Shown here piece after piece: positions 28,210 to 28,269 of a stretch of 28,269 nucleotides of DNA. The translations under genes were made by a program, and so were the position numbers. The notes below the pieces were generated by a model. It had not been told where the DNA came from, made no database searches, and saw nothing but the letters and a program-made list of their open reading frames with translations. The first letter of the stretch is position 1. The number at the start of each line of letters is the position of its first letter. Source of the DNA: a virus; IMG/VR virus record IMGVR_UViG_3300045997_000008, positions 1 through 28,269 of that record; one strand, given 5' to 3'.

Positions 28210-28269
28210 CACTAGGGGGTAAGGGCACCCTACTCGGGGGTAGCACTAGGGGGCACGGGGCAGGGGGTA

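Overview
This window looks like part of a siphovirus genome infecting an actinobacterium. The evidence is GC-rich sequence, glycine-rich minor tail proteins, a resuscitation-promoting-factor (Rpf) type muralytic domain, and a leftward replication arm whose order (family A DNA polymerase, class II ribonucleotide reductase, sigma-like protein, exonuclease, DUF3310, two-piece primase, endonuclease VII, DnaB-like ATPase, Cas4-like nuclease) resembles L5-type (Cluster A) mycobacteriophages and related actinophages. The host genus cannot be fixed from sequence alone. No integrase, repressor, holin, endolysin, terminase or capsid gene is visible here.

Left part (1-5427, + strand): end of the late operon. 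A partial minor tail protein is followed by two glycine-rich minor tail proteins (236-1735 and 2668-5265) built from the same shuffled modules, a small tail protein, a protein with an Mtd-type N-terminal domain, and a 50-residue ORF. Two hairpins (5413-5438 and 5780-5808) are placed to stop rightward transcription where it meets the leftward arm.

Middle (5445-18879, - strand): a tightly packed, translationally coupled operon (many ATGA, GTGA or TGATG overlaps). It starts distally with a membrane-anchored Rpf-like protein. It carries the replication and nucleotide genes plus many 45-70 residue ORFs, a lipoprotein, an HNH-like protein and a secreted cysteine-containing protein.

Right-middle (19023-25896, - strand): accessory small-gene region. 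It holds a two-gene (alpha/beta) cytosine-C5 methyltransferase with 206 bp overlap, several exported small proteins, several Cys4 zinc-ribbon miniproteins and many unknowns. Near-identical GC-rich palindromes (GGGGCCGGC...GCCGGCCCC) sit both between and inside these genes.

Right end (25897-28269): mostly non-coding and the most unusual part. It contains at least eight leftward sigma70-type promoters (TTGACA-17/18-TAGACT or TATGAT), most sharing a motif just after the -10, with a ninth promoter of the same type just inside the coding region at 25450-25466. Downstream of the main array lie a multi-hairpin RNA candidate (26370-26546) and a tRNA-3'-end-like element with long-range pairing (26041-26180). 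Further upstream are a palindrome-packed block with two small ORFs (27186-27874) and nested inverted repeats at the edge (28108-28209). I infer that early leftward transcription starts here, passes through the structured RNA and then reads the whole minus-strand operon. All functions are inferred from sequence motifs read by eye; no database search was run.
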